Shown one piece after another: positions 25,663 through 35,539 of a DNA stretch of 64,000 nt (position 1 is its first letter; every line of letters begins with the position of its first letter). A model generated the notes under the pieces. The model was not told the origin of the DNA and made no database searches. It saw nothing but the letters and a program-made list of their open reading frames with translations. Position numbers and translations under genes: made by a program. The DNA is from Arcobacteraceae bacterium (GTDB lineage: Bacteria > Campylobacterota > Campylobacteria > Campylobacterales > Arcobacteraceae), in NCBI GenBank assembly GCA_023138835.1, contig JAGLOP010000005.1, positions 1 through 64,000 on the forward strand, in the 5' to 3' direction.

Positions 25663-26349
25663 TTATGGTCTGTAATACTTAGTTTTGCATACAGACAGTT
25701 TATTTTTTAAGTCGTGAATTTTAGCGTGATTTCCCTTTAAGTATTCTGAAGGTACTGATAAATCCTCATATTTTATGGGTTTTGCAAAATTTGGAGCTTC
25801 TAATAAACCATCTTTGCTATTATTATCTGAAATTTCTCCATAACTTTCACCATCTAAAGATTCTTGATTTCCCAAAACACCATCAACATTCCTTGAAATT
25901 GCATCTGCCATAATAAGAGAGGGTAATTCTCCGCCAGTTAAAATATATTCACCTACACTAAAAACTTCATTTGCATAAGTCTCTATTACTCTTTCATCAA
26001 TCCCCTCATATCTTCCGCTTACAAATACAAGATTTTTTTTCTTAGCTAATCTTTTGGCATCTTTTTGATTAAAAGGTTTTGCAGCTGCCAAAGGAAATAT
26101 AATATAAGCATCTTCATATTTTGATTTTATATCCTTCAGACAATCAAAAAGCGGTTGAGTAGTCATCAGCTGACCAGCACCTCCACCACACAAGGTATCA
26201 TCTACTTTTTTGTGTTTATTGGTTGTAAAGTCTCTTGGATTAAAAAAATCATAACTTATTAATTGTTTTTCAACTGCTATTTTTAAAATAGAGTCTTTAA
26301 AATAAAAGTCAATTAAATTTGGAAATAATGTTATAAAAGTAAAATTCAT
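25663..26349 (-). CDS. trmD: tRNA (guanine-N1)-methyltransferase
   Basis: This 228-residue enzyme begins [12 protein letters not shown] at 26349; an extension to 26406 adds 19 residues not seen in the family. It contains [14 protein letters not shown], the cofactor-binding knot segment [13 protein letters not shown] and [10 protein letters not shown]. It methylates G37 of tRNAs reading CNN codons, which prevents frameshifting. It is divergent from atpB, with 90 bases between the starts. Confidence 0.95.
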   Translation of the reverse strand: MNFTFITLFPNLIDFYFKDSILKIAVEKQLISYDFFNPRDFTTNKHKKVDDTLCGGGAGQLMTTQPLFDCLKDIKSKYEDAYIIFPLAAAKPFNQKDAKRLAKKKNLVFVSGRYEGIDERVIETYANEVFSVGEYILTGGELPSLIMADAISRNVDGVLGNQESLDGESYGEISDNNSKDGLLEAPNFAKPIKYEDLSVPSEYLKGNHAKIHDLKNKLSVCKTKYYRP

Positions 26350-26439
26350 TTTGTATTGTATCGTATGTTTTATCTGATTTTTATAAAATTTATAGTAGAA
26401 TCGCAACTATAAAATAAGACAACAGATAAAAGGACGAAA

Positions 26440-27126
26440 ATGGAAGGTAGATTATTTACATTTCTAGGTGCAATTGGCGGGCACGGGCAAACATGGATTA
26501 TATTATCACACTTGGCATTAACAGTTATAATTGTGTTTGTAGTTGCAAGAATGGCAACTAAAAAGATTCAATTAGTACCAACAGGTACTCAAAATGTTAT
26601 GGAAACATATTTACAAGGTGTAGTTTCTATTGGTGAAGACAGTATGGGTAAAGAAAATGCTAGAATTTATATGCCTTTAATCGCAACATTGGGTTTTGTG
26701 ATTTTTGTGTCAAATATGATGGGTGTTATTCCAGGGTTTGAATCAGTTACTGGAAATATTAACTTTACTTTGGCTTTAGCTTTAATCGTTTTTGTTTATT
26801 ATAACTATATTGGTATTAAGAAAAATGGTTTTATTAACTATTTTGCACACTTTATGGGTCCAGTTAAAGCACTTGCTCCATTGATGTTCCCAATTGAGAT
26901 TATCTCTCATATTTCAAGAATTATCTCTTTATCTTTCAGACTTTTTGGTTCTGTAAAAGGTGATGATATGTTCTTAATGGTACTTTTAATGTTAGTTCCT
27001 TGGATTGCACCACTTCCAGGATTTTTCCTTTTAACTGCATTTGGTTTCTTACAATCATTTATTTTTATGATATTAACTTATGTTTATATTGCAGGTTCAG
27101 TTATGATGGCTGAAGAGGACCATTAA
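26440..27126 (+). CDS. atpB: F0F1 ATP synthase subunit a
   Basis: This 228-residue membrane protein has about six helices. The proton-path arginine lies in [18 protein letters not shown], and polar residues occur in the last helices. A good ribosome binding site (AAAGGA) precedes the ATG. It stands alone, away from the other ATP synthase genes, an arrangement also seen in other Campylobacterota. Two hairpins follow. Confidence 0.95.
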   Translation: MEGRLFTFLGAIGGHGQTWIILSHLALTVIIVFVVARMATKKIQLVPTGTQNVMETYLQGVVSIGEDSMGKENARIYMPLIATLGFVIFVSNMMGVIPGFESVTGNINFTLALALIVFVYYNYIGIKKNGFINYFAHFMGPVKALAPLMFPIEIISHISRIISLSFRLFGSVKGDDMFLMVLLMLVPWIAPLPGFFLLTAFGFLQSFIFMILTYVYIAGSVMMAEEDH

Positions 27127-27152
27127 AAGATAAATAGTTTTATCTTTTAATG
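27121..27152 (+). repeat. perfect 14-bp hairpin spanning the atpB stop codon
   Basis: CATTAAAAGATAAA at 27121-27134 pairs exactly with TTTATCTTTTAATG at 27139-27152, with a four-base loop. The atpB stop codon lies inside the left arm. No T-run follows, so it is more likely an mRNA 3'-end stabiliser or processing site than the terminator. Confidence 0.7.
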
Positions 27153-27175
27153 ATACGAATGACCACAACCTTATA

Positions 27176-27202
27176 AGGGCTTCTTTTGAAGCCCTTTTTT
27201 TA
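27176..27202 (+). terminator. rho-independent terminator after atpB
   Basis: AGGGCTTC at 27176-27183 pairs with GAAGCCCT at 27188-27195 around a TTTT loop, followed by a run of T. It ends just before the ThiE-like start at 27213. Confidence 0.88.
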
Positions 27203-27212
27203 TGGGAAAAAC

Positions 27213-27767
27213 ATGCTAAACTATCTAATAACTGACCCTCAATATTATACTTCTAACCCTGTAACTTTTAAAGAGGTTTTAACTAAAGCCTTAGAAAATA
27301 ACAAAGTTGATATCGCTTGTTTTAGAGATAAAATCTCTGATAATTCTGAACAATTGGCAAAAATCTTTATAGAAGTGTGCCAAGAATTTAATATTCAAAC
27401 TACTTTAATAAATTCAAATTTACAACTTGCTTTAAAACTAAAAGCAACTGGAGTACATTTAACTTCAAATCAATTTGATAAAATACAAGAGGCTAAACAA
27501 AATAATATGTTTGTCATTATTAGCTGTCACAGTTTAGATGATATAAAGCAAGCACAAAATAATAAAGCTGATATGGTAACTTATTCATCTGTATTTGATA
27601 CTCCCAATAAAGGTAAACCAAAAGGTTGTGATGATTTGGCTAATGTTGTAAAGGTAGTTACAATACCTGTTATTGCTCTTGGCGGTATTATTTCCAGAAA
27701 TCAAATTAAACAAATTAAAGATACAAAAGCAAAAGGTTTTGCTTCAATAAGATACTTTATTGCTTAA
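27213..27767 (+). CDS. thiamine-phosphate synthase family protein (ThiE/TenI-like)
   Basis: I use the ATG at 27213 (MLNYLITDPQYY) with GGGA upstream; a TTG at 27186 falls inside the atpB terminator. The 184-residue TIM barrel shows the ThiE pattern: LITDPQYY, ACFRDK, GVHLTSNQFDKI, SCHSLDD, YSSVFDTPNKGKPKG and the phosphate-binding VIALGGI. It is slightly shorter than classical ThiE (about 210), so it could also be the TenI-type isomerase. No other thi gene is nearby. Its stop overlaps the convergent addA stop by four bases. Confidence 0.78.
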   Translation: MLNYLITDPQYYTSNPVTFKEVLTKALENNKVDIACFRDKISDNSEQLAKIFIEVCQEFNIQTTLINSNLQLALKLKATGVHLTSNQFDKIQEAKQNNMFVIISCHSLDDIKQAQNNKADMVTYSSVFDTPNKGKPKGCDDLANVVKVVTIPVIALGGIISRNQIKQIKDTKAKGFASIRYFIA

Positions 27768-30523
27768 GCTTTAGTTATTTGTATTTTATCTTTTTGTAAA
27801 TAAACAACATATGCTTCAACATTCTTTATTTTAGTAATATTCATAATAGCTTGTTTATAATATTTAACTTGTACGTTATGTTCATCTTTTTGCGCCGTAG
27901 TAGTCTTATAATCACAAATGATATATTTATCTTCTTTCTTTACAAGTAAATCTAATATCTTAATTTCACTCTCAAATATCAAGGCTTGTTCTTTAAAATA
28001 CTCACCATTGGTAATTATAGCTTTAAAATCTTCATCATTGATCAGCATTTGAATTCTTTGATATATATCATCAAAGTTACTCTCATCAAGAATATTAGAA
28101 TATCTGCTTTTGGTTATACCGATACTTTTATCCAATGAATTTTGAGTAAACTCACCCATCATCTCTAAACAATAATGAGTAGCAATACCAAAATATTTAG
28201 CCTTGATATTTGTATCGCTAATATCTTCTTTTTTTATCTGTTTTGCCTGCTGCCCTAAATTTAATGGTTTATATTCAACTTCTTTTATCTCTTTAACTTT
28301 AATATTTTTATTAGCTTGAATATAAAGTTGTCCCATAGTTTGAATATTACAATTAGTTCCTAAAATATCAAAAACGCTATTTTTGGATTTCCTAAATACA
28401 AACATATTATTTTTTGCTCGCGTACATGCAACATACAAAATATTTAACTCATCATCAATACTTAGTTTTTTCTCTTTTTGCAGTGCATTTTCGTAACTCT
28501 TGTCAAAATTTTCTCTGCCGCTGTTTTTAAGATAGATATTTTTTAAATTGATATCATCATATTCAAATAATAAAGATGATCTGTCAGCATTCTTTCTCTT
28601 AATCCTGTCAAGTACAAAAACAGTATCAAATTCTAAACCTTTTGATTTAAAAACTGTTAAAATCTGAATGCCGCTTTTGTCTTTGTTTACCATTGAAGCA
28701 TCAAGTCTGTCAATCTCATAAATAAAATCTACAATATTGTCATAAGCACTTGCTAATTCTATAAATTTAATTATATTTTGATCCATAAACTTATATGCCG
28801 TTGCAATATTTTTAATAAGTTCAGGTACGCTCCACCCATCTTGCTCCCACTTTTGAAGTGGGAGCAAGTCTGGTTGGGCATGTGTAAACTCTTGTCCAAT
28901 TAAAGCATTGAAATTAGCTTTATATAAATCTTTTTTAAAATACAAATATTTAATGGCATTTATCACTGCTTGTATATTTTGTTCTTGTATTAATTTTGAA
29001 GTCATCTCTGTTGTTATTTGTAAATTAGGGAATACTTGCTTCAAATAAAGATATAAATTTAATACATCAGCATTCGTGTAAGTTAAAATAGCAATATTAT
29101 TTACATCAAGTCCGGCTTTTATAAGTTCATCAATTTTGTGAGCTATTTGTTTATACGGTTCATCCTCTTCTATATTAAAATCAACCACTTCAACTAAACC
29201 ATCTATTTGACTATTTACTGTTTGAGGATAATACTCATAATTGGATAATCCACTAAAGTTTTTATTTACAAATTCAACTACATTTTTGCTGCTTCTATAA
29301 TTTACATCTAAAATTTCAACTTTTAACTCACCGTTAAAAATATTTGCCACATAATCAAATAACTCTTTAGTTCCCCCTCGAAACCTATAAATAGACTGCT
29401 TTGTATCCCCCACATAAAAAAATGTTTTAAACTTCTCATCACTTCCTGAAAGAATCTCTTGAATTAAAGGCTCTAAAATCTTATACTGCAACACAGAAGT
29501 ATCTTGAAACTCATCAATTAAAATACTTGAATAATTACTGTCAAGTCTAAAATACAAAAATTCTCTGTCAATATGCTTTTGCAAAAGTTCATAGACTATA
29601 TTTGTAATATCGCTAAATTCCAGGGTATTTCTGTTTTTATTGTATTTATCTCTGAATACTTTAAAGTCATTAAATATTTTGAATAGATGGTTTAATGTTA
29701 TTATTTCTTTCTCTTGATAGTAAGAGGTGATATTTTGTTTTAACTCAATAAAAGTATTTTCTAATTCACTTGGAATAGTTGCTTTTTTAAAGTATGTAAA
29801 ATCTTGCAAAGTATCTTTTGTAAGCCAAGTCTTTCCTTTTGCTAGTAAAGAGTTGATATCATTGAAGTCAACTGCTTTTACAGCACTATTTGATAAACTT
29901 GAATTTTCAATAAACTGTTTAATTTGATTTGCATTATCCATAATATTAGAGGCACTTGTTCCCATGCTGGAGCTTGGGAACAATATTGTGGTATATCGCT
30001 CATTTTTTTCATCCAATATTTTAAAAAGTGTTACTATTGAATTTAATTTTTTATTTTCTATATGTGCAAAATGTATTAAGCTGTCAAATTTATTCTCATC
30101 AAGTGAAATTAGAAATTTATAAAGCAATAGCTCTTCATCATCGTATTCAATAACAAAATCATCACTAATTCCAACATACCCGCTAAATTCTCGTAAAATT
30201 TTATTTACAAATTTATCAATAGTATAAATTGATAATTCACTTGAAATAAATCTTTTAATCACTTCATCTTTTTTAGCTAAGATTTGATCTTTTGAAAATC
30301 CAGTTTGTTTTACAATCGCACTTATTATTGCTTCATCAACACCTAAACTAAAAAGAGTTTTATAAATTCTTTCACTCATCTCAGATGCAGCTTTATTTGT
30401 AAAAGTAAGTGCTAATATTTCTTTAGGGGGTATATCAAATAATAAAAGTGAAATATATCGCACAGTTAAAGCAAAAGTTTTTCCACTTCCTGCACTGGCT
30501 TTTAGAGCAAGATACTTTTCCAT
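27764..30523 (-). CDS. addA: helicase-nuclease AddA/RecB-like subunit
   Basis: This 919-residue UvrD-family helicase starts at 30523 (MEKYLALKASAGSGKT), overlapping the addB stop by one base (TAATG). It has Walker A ASAGSGKT, Walker B-type LIDEFQDTS, GDTKQSIYRFRGG, the NYRSSKNVV motif and a C-terminal RecB-type nuclease with DYKTTT (about 890). With AddB it processes double-strand breaks and loads RecA. The frame from 30538 adds five unlikely residues. Confidence 0.92.
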   Translation of the reverse strand: MEKYLALKASAGSGKTFALTVRYISLLLFDIPPKEILALTFTNKAASEMSERIYKTLFSLGVDEAIISAIVKQTGFSKDQILAKKDEVIKRFISSELSIYTIDKFVNKILREFSGYVGISDDFVIEYDDEELLLYKFLISLDENKFDSLIHFAHIENKKLNSIVTLFKILDEKNERYTTILFPSSSMGTSASNIMDNANQIKQFIENSSLSNSAVKAVDFNDINSLLAKGKTWLTKDTLQDFTYFKKATIPSELENTFIELKQNITSYYQEKEIITLNHLFKIFNDFKVFRDKYNKNRNTLEFSDITNIVYELLQKHIDREFLYFRLDSNYSSILIDEFQDTSVLQYKILEPLIQEILSGSDEKFKTFFYVGDTKQSIYRFRGGTKELFDYVANIFNGELKVEILDVNYRSSKNVVEFVNKNFSGLSNYEYYPQTVNSQIDGLVEVVDFNIEEDEPYKQIAHKIDELIKAGLDVNNIAILTYTNADVLNLYLYLKQVFPNLQITTEMTSKLIQEQNIQAVINAIKYLYFKKDLYKANFNALIGQEFTHAQPDLLPLQKWEQDGWSVPELIKNIATAYKFMDQNIIKFIELASAYDNIVDFIYEIDRLDASMVNKDKSGIQILTVFKSKGLEFDTVFVLDRIKRKNADRSSLLFEYDDINLKNIYLKNSGRENFDKSYENALQKEKKLSIDDELNILYVACTRAKNNMFVFRKSKNSVFDILGTNCNIQTMGQLYIQANKNIKVKEIKEVEYKPLNLGQQAKQIKKEDISDTNIKAKYFGIATHYCLEMMGEFTQNSLDKSIGITKSRYSNILDESNFDDIYQRIQMLINDEDFKAIITNGEYFKEQALIFESEIKILDLLVKKEDKYIICDYKTTTAQKDEHNVQVKYYKQAIMNITKIKNVEAYVVYLQKDKIQITKA

Positions 30524-32754
30524 TATTCTCTGCCACACATGATTTTATATGGACAATATAAGCATTGTGTTTTATCTTCTGTTAAATCAAAATTGACTTG
30601 TGTAGTTTTTAAAGCTTTTAAGTGAATATCCAATAGTTTGATTTTTTCTTCAAGCATAATTTCACTTTTAACAGTTGCTGTATTTAAATCATAATATCCA
30701 ACATTTTCAATCATTTTATCTCTTTGCGATAGAAAATAAAATTCAAGTTGAAAATCACAAGATTTTTCATAAGTTTTATCAGTATCTATTTTTAAATTAC
30801 TTGAAGTTTTATAATCAAGTATCTCATACTTTCCTTCGTTTAGTTTATCAATTCTATCAATCGTACCTTTTAAAGTAATTCCCTTATATTCAAATTCAAA
30901 AGACTTCTCAACTTCAAAAACTATATATCCTTTACTAATTCTTTCCTCTTCTGCTTTGATGAATTTTTCTAATTTTCTTTTCCAAATTTCAAGTTCCATG
31001 GTTAAATAAGGATTTTTATCTTGATACTTAGCTAATTCATTATTTAGATTGTTCTGCGTTAAGGTATTATTCTTCATAAGATTTTCAAGAACTTTGTGGA
31101 TTATATCCCCCAATTCATAACCCGCAGGCTTTAAACTAATGTTATGTTCTTTGATTTTAGCAATATAATTAAAGTAATACTTCCTTTTGCATTGAAGATA
31201 ATTTTTAAGTGAAGTTGCTGACCAAGATCTCTTTGATAAATCAATATCTTTAATTATCTCTTTTTGAAATCTTTTGATTTCTTTAGTTTTATAAAGAATT
31301 TTACTAAAATCATAAATACTATCATCCTCTTTTATTTTAGGAAATATTTCACTTATAAATCTACTTTTTGTACTAGTCTCATCATCAACATAACAAATGG
31401 CTATCTTTACAGCTGCATCAAATAAATTTTTATAATAATATTTTTGTAACTCTTCTCTATTGGCAGATGTCGGCAACCCTGCAAATTCTTTTACACTAGT
31501 GGATAAAAATTTATCTTTAATACTTCGTTTAGGTATTTTATCATCATTAAAATCTACAACTATCACACCGTCGTATTGAACTGCTCTGGTTTCAAGAAGT
31601 CCAAGTATTGTTATTTTACCACCGTGCGTATCATCTAAAGTTATCTCATTTATTTTATTTCGAAGTATTTTAAACATATCTTTTAGTTTTAGATTTAATT
31701 GTTGTGTGAAAAAAAGAATAATTAAAGATATTTTTAATTCATTTAGTTTTTCTAATATCTCTTCGTTTGGCTCACATAAAAATAGCTGCTCTAAAATATT
31801 TAAAAATAATTCCTTATTGATAGTTGTATTCCAATTTGGTTTAATTAAATTCTCAAATAGATCTTGATTAATATTAAATAAATCCAATTTATCTTTGTCT
31901 TTGGGTTCATTATTTATTAATATTTTATTTATTGTTTCTACCGTTTGTTTAATTTTACTTTGATTTATATCATTACCCATAGCAAAGTTAAAATATTTCT
32001 CATCATCGAAAAGTGCCAATGTAGCATGAAAACTCTCATCAGGTAAAACAACAACAATCTTTGATGGGTCAATATTATGAATAGTTATCATCTCATAAAT
32101 CTTTTGTTTTATAAAAGCTACTTGCAATATCTTCTGGTTTATTGGTACTATTTGAACATCATAATCTTTTATAGGTGTTTTTTCTTTATATTGTATATCC
32201 ACTTCTATAACTTTTGATATATCTTGAATAACTTTTAATTCAAATCCGCTAAAAATACCTTCATGAATAATCTCAATTTTATCAAACTGCTTTAAATAAT
32301 CCTTATTTATCTCATAATTTGTCGGCAATAAACTTTGATCAATATATCCATTGTCAATTAATAGTTTATGATAATTGTTCTGTATGATTTGAAGTATCTC
32401 TAAATGGTCTAAATAATGTGCATAGGTATCAGCATTGTGTAGATCTTCAATAGTTTTAAATTCACTTGCTAGCTCATTGAAGAATCTAAAAATATATTCA
32501 CTTTGTTTTAAAAAAGAGTTAAAATCAGAATTTATCCCTAATGCTTTAATATCTATATCTTGAACCACTTGTTGTAAATATATCGTTTTTAATTCACTTG
32601 ATATTAATTTTTTATTTGTTGTAAAAATGACTCTTTGAAAAAAATCGCCAATAGATATTGATTTTGGAAGAAAAGTATTAGTTTCCTTTAAAGTAGAGAC
32701 ATACCCTCGTATTGCTCTACTTGTAGGAAAAACTAATAATATTTTATCGTGCAT
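30523..32754 (-). CDS. addB: helicase-nuclease AddB-like subunit (PD-(D/E)XK nuclease, Fe-S)
   Basis: This 743-residue partner of AddA has a degenerate helicase core (LLVFPTSRAIRGYV near the start) and a C-terminal RecB-type nuclease with EILDYKTSS. The nuclease is bracketed by the iron-sulfur cysteines of AddB: one in YLQCKRKYYF and three in CLYCPYKIMC at the end. This C-X(n)-C-X2-C-X5-C pattern is diagnostic. The C-terminus reaches exactly to the addA start. Confidence 0.88.
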   Translation of the reverse strand: MHDKILLVFPTSRAIRGYVSTLKETNTFLPKSISIGDFFQRVIFTTNKKLISSELKTIYLQQVVQDIDIKALGINSDFNSFLKQSEYIFRFFNELASEFKTIEDLHNADTYAHYLDHLEILQIIQNNYHKLLIDNGYIDQSLLPTNYEINKDYLKQFDKIEIIHEGIFSGFELKVIQDISKVIEVDIQYKEKTPIKDYDVQIVPINQKILQVAFIKQKIYEMITIHNIDPSKIVVVLPDESFHATLALFDDEKYFNFAMGNDINQSKIKQTVETINKILINNEPKDKDKLDLFNINQDLFENLIKPNWNTTINKELFLNILEQLFLCEPNEEILEKLNELKISLIILFFTQQLNLKLKDMFKILRNKINEITLDDTHGGKITILGLLETRAVQYDGVIVVDFNDDKIPKRSIKDKFLSTSVKEFAGLPTSANREELQKYYYKNLFDAAVKIAICYVDDETSTKSRFISEIFPKIKEDDSIYDFSKILYKTKEIKRFQKEIIKDIDLSKRSWSATSLKNYLQCKRKYYFNYIAKIKEHNISLKPAGYELGDIIHKVLENLMKNNTLTQNNLNNELAKYQDKNPYLTMELEIWKRKLEKFIKAEEERISKGYIVFEVEKSFEFEYKGITLKGTIDRIDKLNEGKYEILDYKTSSNLKIDTDKTYEKSCDFQLEFYFLSQRDKMIENVGYYDLNTATVKSEIMLEEKIKLLDIHLKALKTTQVNFDLTEDKTQCLYCPYKIMCGRE

Positions 32755-33313
32755 TTGTTTTTATAAAGAAGTAACCTTTATCTTCACCTATTTCTATAGT
32801 TCCTGTAATGTTCCAATATCCCTTTTTAGCCAGTTTAAAAGTTTCTGTGTCAGTTTTAAACTCTAAATTTTTATCATATGTATGATTTGTAGCCATTGTA
32901 ACCAGCATAGCAAGTTTGGCATTTTTAACCTCTGTACCATCTTTGGTTTGAATAGCATATTTAAAGTTGTTTTTACCTACTTTAAGAATATCTTTTTTAT
33001 TCGTTCTATCTTTAATAGCTCGTTGTGCTAAAAATACATCTTGCATATCTAATCCATAAATAATTTCATCATTTAATTCTAATTTGATATTGTATTTATT
33101 TCTAAAATTAGCATTATCTATACTCATTTGATTGAAATTATCATCTACTTCATGATAGGTACTTAAAAATGCGTTATCATCATCTTCCCCAACATCTGAA
33201 GATAAAGTCATCATAACTGTCCAGACGATAAGAGCTAAACCAAAAACAAATTTAATTATAAAGATACCATAAAGTAATGGCTTGCTCATAGGTTTATTTG
33301 CTGCTTCACTCAT
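32744..33313 (-). CDS. membrane-anchored protein, unknown function
   Basis: This 189-residue protein has one N-terminal membrane helix (about 16-37: IFIIKFVFGLALIVWTVMMT) and a soluble domain with probable FixH-like beta content (KLAKKGYWNITGTIEIGEDKG at the end). FixH/CcoG accessory proteins share this topology, but no clear motif confirms it. It overlaps the next upstream gene by 4 bases and addB by 11 bases, so the three are cotranscribed. The location just downstream of the cco operon makes an oxidase-related role possible. Confidence 0.55.
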   Translation of the reverse strand: MSEAANKPMSKPLLYGIFIIKFVFGLALIVWTVMMTLSSDVGEDDDNAFLSTYHEVDDNFNQMSIDNANFRNKYNIKLELNDEIIYGLDMQDVFLAQRAIKDRTNKKDILKVGKNNFKYAIQTKDGTEVKNAKLAMLVTMATNHTYDKNLEFKTDTETFKLAKKGYWNITGTIEIGEDKGYFFIKTNAR

Positions 33314-33939
33314 GCTTTAGCCTTTTTTTGTTTCATAACAATAACTGCATAAGCACCAATACCAAATAATACCAATGTGTACATAAATACTTTCCAAATG
33401 GTTCCTGCTATTTTTCCTTCACTTCCTATACTTGATTCAAGTTTTATATTTTTATTCTTAGCTAAGCTATCAGCAATTTGAGCATATCCATTTAAGCATG
33501 CTGCACTTGTTTTTGCAAACAATGTATTTTTATCTTTTGAAGCAAGCAAAGGTATAACATAACCACTTAATATATCATCTTTATCTATGATACTTTTTAA
33601 ATTATCAGACATTAAAATATTTGCATACATCTGATCAATTGATAAAGTTAATAGTGCATAATTTTGAGTTTGTTTTAGTTTTGAAAGTACTTTTTTATCA
33701 AATTCTCTCATTTGAATAATTCTCTCACCTCTTGGAAGATCCATATTAATGCCGTTATTTTCTATGATATGTACATAAATATCAGTTTTTAATTTTTTTT
33801 GTACTTCATCACCTATCTGTTGAATTTTATCTTGAGCTCTTTGATCTATCAAGCCATCGTGAAGTAATATAAATTTGTTATCTTGTGCATTTAATGTTGT
33901 GATAACCAATATGAATGTAAGTAAAAATTTTAATTTCAA
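33310..33939 (-). CDS. TPM-domain-like exported protein with C-terminal membrane helix
   Basis: This 209-residue protein has an N-terminal signal peptide (MKLKFLLTFILVITTLNAQ), a periplasmic domain (about 25-170) with the LKTDIYVHIIENNG and NYALLTLSIDQMYANILMS segments that resemble TPM (DUF in YgcG-type) domains, and a C-terminal helix (about 183-203) with a KKAKA tail. TPM domains are linked to membrane protein complex assembly and repair. The match is by eye. It overlaps the following gene by 4 bases. Confidence 0.5.
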   Translation of the reverse strand: MKLKFLLTFILVITTLNAQDNKFILLHDGLIDQRAQDKIQQIGDEVQKKLKTDIYVHIIENNGINMDLPRGERIIQMREFDKKVLSKLKQTQNYALLTLSIDQMYANILMSDNLKSIIDKDDILSGYVIPLLASKDKNTLFAKTSAACLNGYAQIADSLAKNKNIKLESSIGSEGKIAGTIWKVFMYTLVLFGIGAYAVIVMKQKKAKA

Positions 33940-34011
33940 TACTGCCCCTTTTAATTATTTAAGTAGAGTGTATTATAGCCAAATTGATATGATATTTTCT
34001 AAAATTAAAAT

Positions 34012-34047
34012 AAAAAAAAGGAGATACTTTCGTATCTCCTTTTTTAA
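34012..34047. terminator. bidirectional terminator after the cco operon
   Basis: GGAGATAC at 34020-34027 pairs with GTATCTCC at 34032-34039 around a TTTC loop, flanked by A and T runs on each side. It can stop leftward transcription of the cco operon and separates it from the TPM-like gene. Confidence 0.85.
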
Positions 34048-34064
34048 TTTATATTATAAATCAT

Positions 34065-34157
34065 CTATCCAACAAATACTCTTGCAGGATCTAAAAATGA
34101 TAAATAAACTGTAACTACAGCAGAAACTACTAATAGCCATCCTATAACTTTATCCAT
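34065..34157 (-). CDS. 30-residue single-helix membrane protein in the cco operon
   Basis: This short gene has an AAAGGAT ribosome binding site and overlaps the DUF4006 stop by one base (TAATG). The product is almost a single membrane helix (MDKVIGWLLVVSAVVTVYLS) with the tail FLDPARVFVG. Coupling, ribosome binding site and position just before the terminator make it a real gene rather than chance. It may be a small oxidase-associated subunit; no function is established. Confidence 0.65.
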   Translation of the reverse strand: MDKVIGWLLVVSAVVTVYLSFLDPARVFVG

Positions 34158-34402
34158 TATTTATCCTTTATATTGATCCACATTTTATGATTATCAGGAC
34201 TATTGAATTTTAAACCATTTAAGTCTTGATTAATTTCATAATAATTAGTTGCATTATTAGCTTGCGCACCAATTCCTAGAACTGTTAAAACTCCAAGAAT
34301 TGAAAGTAATAATACTACAGCTACTAAATAACCTGTAATACCATGCATCAAACTAAATAAACCACCCTCTGTTTTAGGGTCAATTTGTGTGTTTCCAGCC
34401 AT
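34157..34402 (-). CDS. DUF4006 family membrane protein
   Basis: This 81-residue protein has one strong membrane helix (about 24-46: TGYLVAVVLLLSILGVLTVLG) and a polar C-terminus. It matches DUF4006, a short family found after ccoP in Campylobacterota. It lies 2 bases after the ccoP stop and is coupled to the 30-residue gene downstream. It may take part in oxidase assembly. Confidence 0.75.
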   Translation of the reverse strand: MAGNTQIDPKTEGGLFSLMHGITGYLVAVVLLLSILGVLTVLGIGAQANNATNYYEINQDLNGLKFNSPDNHKMWINIKDK

Positions 34403-34404
34403 AA

Positions 34405-35295
34405 TTATTCTCCTAAACTTCTAAGATAAGCAGCAACCGCTTTAACTTGAGTATCACTTAATCTACCATCAAATGAAGGCATTTCACCAATACTTGATTT
34501 TTTACCATCTTTTAATACTGAAGCAATAATGCTGTCATCATAAGATTTGATATTTGGTCCAACATAAGCCATACCTTCGCCATTTTCACCATGACAAGCT
34601 GAACAAGCTGCATAAGCAGCAGGTGCTGTCCCTTTAAATCCACCAGAAACATATGATGCAATCGCCTCAGCGTCTGCTCCACTTGCCATACCAGCTGGCA
34701 TACCACCTGGATATGCAGTTTTAAAGTTGTTTGCACCTTTTTCAATAGTTTCAAGAACTGAAGCTTTTGAAATTCTTCTTGTTAAATCTTGAGCTTTACC
34801 ATCAATACCCTCAGCATCTACACCATGACATGGAGCACATTGTACTAAAAATACTGATTCACCCATAGCTTGCAAATCACCGCTAGAAATGTTAGACCAT
34901 TTAGATTCAAACTTTGCTTGATGTTCTAAAGTTTCTTCATTCCACTGACCAATTTGTGAAAATTGATTTGTTGGATATCCAACAAAGAAATACCACAACA
35001 TCCATACGATAGTTCCTATAAATGCCAATCCCCATCCTGTTGGGATAGCATTTTGATATTCACCAATTCCATCCCAACTTTCTTCAGCTAACTCACCAGT
35101 TGCTGTATCATTTTTAATTTGATTAATATACTTCAATGCTACAAATACTGTAATACCAATAATTGCTACTCCAGCAAGCATTGTTAAGTCATTAATATAA
35201 TCTTCACCTAGACTAAAAGAGTCACCTGCTACAAAGTAAGTTCCTGCCATTAGTGCTACGATAAGAATAATACCACCTATTACCATAGATTTCAT
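34405..35295 (-). CDS. ccoP: cbb3-type cytochrome c oxidase subunit III, dihaem
   Basis: This 296-residue subunit has three N-terminal membrane helices (about 4-22, 38-57, 88-105) and two c-type haem sites, Cys153-X2-Cys156-His157 and Cys231-X2-Cys234-His235. It carries electrons from the periplasm to CcoO and CcoN. Campylobacterota CcoP with extra N-terminal helices is usual. Stop of ccoQ and start of ccoP are 1 base apart. Confidence 0.95.
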   Translation of the reverse strand: MKSMVIGGIILIVALMAGTYFVAGDSFSLGEDYINDLTMLAGVAIIGITVFVALKYINQIKNDTATGELAEESWDGIGEYQNAIPTGWGLAFIGTIVWMLWYFFVGYPTNQFSQIGQWNEETLEHQAKFESKWSNISSGDLQAMGESVFLVQCAPCHGVDAEGIDGKAQDLTRRISKASVLETIEKGANNFKTAYPGGMPAGMASGADAEAIASYVSGGFKGTAPAAYAACSACHGENGEGMAYVGPNIKSYDDSIIASVLKDGKKSSIGEMPSFDGRLSDTQVKAVAAYLRSLGE

Positions 35296-35296
35296 A

Positions 35297-35530
35297 CTAT
35301 CTTTCTCCTTTTTCTAATTTTTTATTCTCGTTTTTTTCTTTTCTTTCTTCCAAAGGTTGCGTATCAAAAGAATCGTCATGCACAATATTAGTATATTTTT
35401 CATAATCTCTTTCACCAGACTTTTGTCGTTTATACATAGAGTATGCATAACCGTAAAAAACTATACATACAAATAATAATATAAAGAACTTTGCATATCC
35501 TTGTACTGTCAATAGAGTCTCATAATCCAC
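35297..35530 (-). CDS. ccoQ: cbb3-type cytochrome c oxidase subunit CcoQ
   Basis: This 77-residue single-helix protein (about 10-29: YAKFFILLFVCIVFYGYAYS) has a charged cytoplasmic tail rich in Glu and Lys. It is placed between ccoO and ccoP, the standard position of the small CcoQ subunit that stabilises the complex. Sequence alone is weakly diagnostic; position decides it. Confidence 0.88.
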   Translation of the reverse strand: MDYETLLTVQGYAKFFILLFVCIVFYGYAYSMYKRQKSGERDYEKYTNIVHDDSFDTQPLEERKEKNENKKLEKGER

Positions 35531-35539
35531 TTTATCCCC

